Assembly (NCBI RefSeq): GCF_023072615.1
Contig: NZ_JAKNRW010000008.1
Coordinates: 1 to 64,000, forward strand
Origin: Pseudomonas violetae
GTDB lineage: Bacteria; Pseudomonadota; Gammaproteobacteria; Pseudomonadales; Pseudomonadaceae
Length of the DNA: 64,000 nucleotides
Direction of reading: 5' to 3'
The first letter of the stretch is position 1, and each line of letters begins with the position of its first letter. The notes under the pieces were generated by a model, which was not told the DNA's origin, did no database searches, and saw only the letters and a program-made list of their open reading frames with translations. A program made the position numbers and the translations under genes. Positions 61,841 through 64,000 of this stretch are shown piece after piece.

Positions 61841-62087
61841 GTATCGATCGTGACGAGTGCCGGGCACTGTCTTTTTGATGGTGTAGCTGGTGAGCAACGG
61901 CGGGCGTTGCTGCGTTCGCTGCCAGTCCGCAGAGGCCCTGTGCAGGAATGGGCGCAAATTTACCAACTTCTGCGCCGTGTTGGAAGCAAAAAGTGGAAAT
62001 AATTTTGTTTTAAAACAGCCGCTTATCGTATTCGCAGGATTGCACCGGCGACCCGGCTCATTTCACGGGGCCGCCGGACAGACCGGA

Positions 62088-62468
62088 TCAGCCCTTGGCC
62101 GCCATCGCCGTGACTTCCACGCGCATCCCTTCCACCGCCAGCGAGGCCACGCCGACAGCGGCGCGAACGGGCCATGGCTTGGCGAAGAAGCGCTTGTAGA
62201 CTTCGTTGAAGGCAGCGCGATCGGCCATGTCAGTGAGGTAGATGGTCAGGTGCAGAACGCGATCCATGGAACTGCCGGCGCGCTCCAGCGCCACCTTGAG
62301 TGCCTGCAGGGTGCATTCGCTCTGCACGGTGATGTCGCCCAGCTCCAGGCTGCCATCGGCGTGAGTCGGGATCTGCGTGGAAACCAGCAGACCGCCGAAG
62401 CCGGCAACGTCGGAGGAGATGGAATCGGCGTCAGGGTCCGGGACGAAGGTGATGTCTTGGTTGGCCAT
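62088..62468 (-). CDS. RidA-family protein
   Basis: 126-residue member of the RidA/YjgF/TdcF family. The start at MANQDITFVP is preferred because the longer frame reads as promoter. Motifs include GGLLVSTQIPTHADGSLELG, SECTLQALKVALERAGSS, RVLHLTIYLTDM and the C-terminal VEGMRVEVTAMAAKG. RidA proteins hydrolyse enamine/imine intermediates; the active-site Arg of true RidA (family R105) falls in the PVRAAVGVASL region, where PVRAAV carries an Arg. Deaminase activity is family-based inference. Confidence 0.87.
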   Translation of the reverse strand: MANQDITFVPDPDADSISSDVAGFGGLLVSTQIPTHADGSLELGDITVQSECTLQALKVALERAGSSMDRVLHLTIYLTDMADRAAFNEVYKRFFAKPWPVRAAVGVASLAVEGMRVEVTAMAAKG

Positions 62469-62797
62469 GGGGGTCTCTTTTATAAAGTGATCGGCTGGGG
62501 TACGCCTTGAGCGGGCATAGTCTACAGCTGCTGCGCGGTGGTGTGGATGGTTGAGGCGGCGGATCTGTGTCATGCGCAGGGAGACTGGCAACAGGGAGCT
62601 ATTGTGGCCGGCAGAGATTGCTGGGGGAGCAAAGCGTGCTTGCGATAGCGGTCTGCCTGTCACATCCATGCTGGAATATGCGCACGAAAAACCGCCCGCG
62701 GCCCCTCGCTACGCGCCTTGAGCTAGAGCGCGCAATGAGGGTTGAACAGGGAAAAAATGACCGGAAAAGCACATGAATTCTGAGAACGGCAAGCCGA
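62469..62797. other. Intergenic region, nothing recognised
   Basis: 329 bp upstream of the RidA gene and downstream of the VOC gene, both minus strand. It must hold the RidA promoter and the VOC terminator. No repeat, RNA or protein-like frame with a ribosome-binding site was found. Confidence 0.4.
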
Positions 62798-63280
62798 TCA
62801 GCCCTTGAGTGCCGCTTCGATACCGGCGACGTCTATCTTGCCCATCTGCATCATCGCTTCGAACGCGCGCTTGGCCGCTGCGGGGTCAGGGTCGGTGATC
62901 GCGGCCGTCAGGATGCGCGGCGTGATCTGCCACGACAGCCCCCACTTGTCCCTGCACCAGCCACAGACGCTTTCCTCGCCACCGTTACTGACGATGGCAC
63001 TCCACAGCAGGTCGGTTTCCGCCTGGTCGTCGGTCGCCACCTGGAACGAAAACGCCTCGGTGTGCTTGAACGCATCGCCGCCGTTCAACCCCAGGCACGG
63101 GATGCCCATCACGGTAAACTCTACCGTCAGCACATCGCCCTGCTTGCCCGACGGATAGTCGCCAGGCGCATGATGAACGGCAACCACGGCACTGTCCGGG
63201 AATGTCCGGGCGTAAAAGTTGGCGGCGTCCAGTGCGTCGCCGTTGTACCAGAGACAAATCGTATTCTTGCTGATCATCAT
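62798..63280 (-). CDS. VOC-family protein (PhnB/3-demethylubiquinone-methyltransferase-like domain)
   Basis: 160 residues. The start MMISKNTICLWYNGDALDAA and NFYARTFPDSAVVAVH is typical of the PhnB-like VOC group; SVCGWCRDKWGLSWQITPRI is its most conserved segment. The last part, AAKRAFEAMMQMGKIDVAGI, is also family-typical. Despite the database name these are not methyltransferases. Function unknown. Ribosome-binding site GGAG just before the first ATG. Confidence 0.87.
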   Translation of the reverse strand: MMISKNTICLWYNGDALDAANFYARTFPDSAVVAVHHAPGDYPSGKQGDVLTVEFTVMGIPCLGLNGGDAFKHTEAFSFQVATDDQAETDLLWSAIVSNGGEESVCGWCRDKWGLSWQITPRILTAAITDPDPAAAKRAFEAMMQMGKIDVAGIEAALKG

Positions 63281-63385
63281 GGCTCTCCAGAACGAAGGTT
63301 CTCCAACAAAGAGTTAACCGGTTGAGTCTAGCCGCGCGGGGCCATGGCCTATCCTTCAACTCAAATGATCACTGTGAGTAACGCC

Positions 63386-64000
63386 ATGACCTCCCCCGAG
63401 TCCGCCCTCCTGCAAAGCTGGCACCACAACGCTCGCGCCTGGATCGAAGCCGTGCGCAGTGGCTCGATCGAAAGCCGCCGACAGGTCACAGACCAGGCCA
63501 TTCTGCTGGCGATCATGGGCCGCCAGCCCGAGCGAGTGCTGGACTTGGGTTGTGGTGAAGGCTGGTTATTGCGGGTGCTGGCTGAACGGGGCATCACGGC
63601 AGTGGGAGTGGACGGCGATGGGACGTTGGTCGAGGCAGCGCGGGCGGCGGGCAGCGCCCAGGTCTATCTGGCGAGTTACGAAGCCCTGGCCGACTCAACG
63701 GCAGACATCGGCGGCGATTACAATCTGATCTGCGCCAACTTTGCCTTACTGCACCAGGACATCATACCCCTGCTCAGCGCCCTGCATGCCCTGCTCGCCC
63801 CCGGCGGCGCGCTGGTGATCCAGACGCTGCATCCGTGGACTGCGGCAGCAGGCGACTATCAGGATGGGTGGCGGGAAGAGGCATTCACCGGGTTCAGTGG
63901 GCAGTGGCAACCGATGCCCTGGTACCTGCGCACCCTGTCCAGTTGGTTCAACGCGCTGGACATGGCCGGTTTTCAACTGGTGGGGCTGCAAGAGCCGCAG
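63386..64000 (+). CDS. Class I SAM-dependent methyltransferase (3' end beyond the window)
   Basis: At least 205 residues, still open at the window end. The Rossmann motif I is RVLDLGCGEGWLLRVLAERG, with the acidic residue after beta-2 in AVGVDGDGTLV. ICANFALLHQDIIPLLSALH is the motif IV/post region, followed by LLAPGGALVIQTLHPW. ATG 63386 is preferred; an in-frame ATG at 63365 has no ribosome-binding site. Divergent from the VOC gene. Methyl acceptor unknown. Confidence 0.88.
   Translation, partial: MTSPESALLQSWHHNARAWIEAVRSGSIESRRQVTDQAILLAIMGRQPERVLDLGCGEGWLLRVLAERGITAVGVDGDGTLVEAARAAGSAQVYLASYEALADSTADIGGDYNLICANFALLHQDIIPLLSALHALLAPGGALVIQTLHPWTAAAGDYQDGWREEAFTGFSGQWQPMPWYLRTLSSWFNALDMAGFQLVGLQEPQ

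Overview
The window looks like a chromosomal segment of a Pseudomonas of the fluorescens group. The evidence is GC-rich coding sequence, several classes of Pseudomonas-type REP hairpins, a glcDEFG operon, Mqo with a signal-like N-terminus, DUF6124, OprD-family porin and dual-ATPase peptide ABC genes. No integrase, transposase, CRISPR array or prophage gene was recognised. Genus-level assignment is firm; species is not attempted.

Layout: (1) 1-7.2 kb: the 3' end of gamma-aminobutyraldehyde dehydrogenase, a small unknown gene, then a glycolate operon (permease, GlcD, GlcE, GlcF, GlcG). (2) 7.2-13.1 kb: a TonB receptor, an aldo/keto reductase fused by deletion to a decayed MFS-type transporter gene, an alpha/beta hydrolase and an AbrB-family membrane protein. 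(3) 13.3-20.3 kb: a TetR-controlled amino-acid-type uptake system. A TetR regulator is divergent from a zinc desuccinylase/aspartoacylase-family hydrolase and faces a five-gene operon of an aminotransferase fused to an ABC ATPase, a binding protein, two permeases and an EamA transporter. The same 15-bp palindromic operator lies at both ends of the locus. (4) 20.8-28.2 kb: a sialidase-like protein, a membrane protein, two LtaS/OpgB-like alkaline-phosphatase-superfamily membrane enzymes and a diguanylate cyclase. (5) 28.4-30.4 kb: a decayed sugar-metabolism island (GH65 phosphorylase, MFS, DegT aminotransferase), with a 5-bp microsatellite. (6) 30.6-38.6 kb: katG, a tiny membrane peptide, a YecR-like lipoprotein group, a DUF6124 gene behind a leader with an internal terminator, mqo, and ilvD.

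(7) 38.6-52.3 kb: a large catabolic locus of aldehyde dehydrogenase, omega-aminotransferase, SxxK serine hydrolase, divergent GntR regulator, OprD porin, peptide-type ABC transporter and a chemoreceptor. Together these could import an omega-amino amide or short oligomer, hydrolyse it, transaminate the product and oxidise the resulting semialdehyde, in the style of NylB-NylD-NylE. (8) 52.5-58.5 kb: a nucleotidyltransferase-like gene; an overlapping operon of a small helical protein, a double-domain KaiC-like ATPase and a histidine kinase; a divergent Xre-RES toxin-antitoxin pair sitting against a 5'-truncated, frameshifted M20 amidohydrolase. (9) 58.5-64 kb: small housekeeping-like genes (DUF1543, glyoxalase, NTF2-like, GNAT, RidA, VOC, methyltransferase), a cysteine-synthase relic and tRNA-Gln(TTG).

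The best candidates for an undescribed system are the TetR regulon with its fused aminotransferase-ABC ATPase (13.3-20.3 kb) and the hydrolase-transaminase-dehydrogenase uptake locus (38.6-50.5 kb). The KaiC-like/histidine-kinase operon is third. Function assignments rest on motif reading only; no database search was possible.
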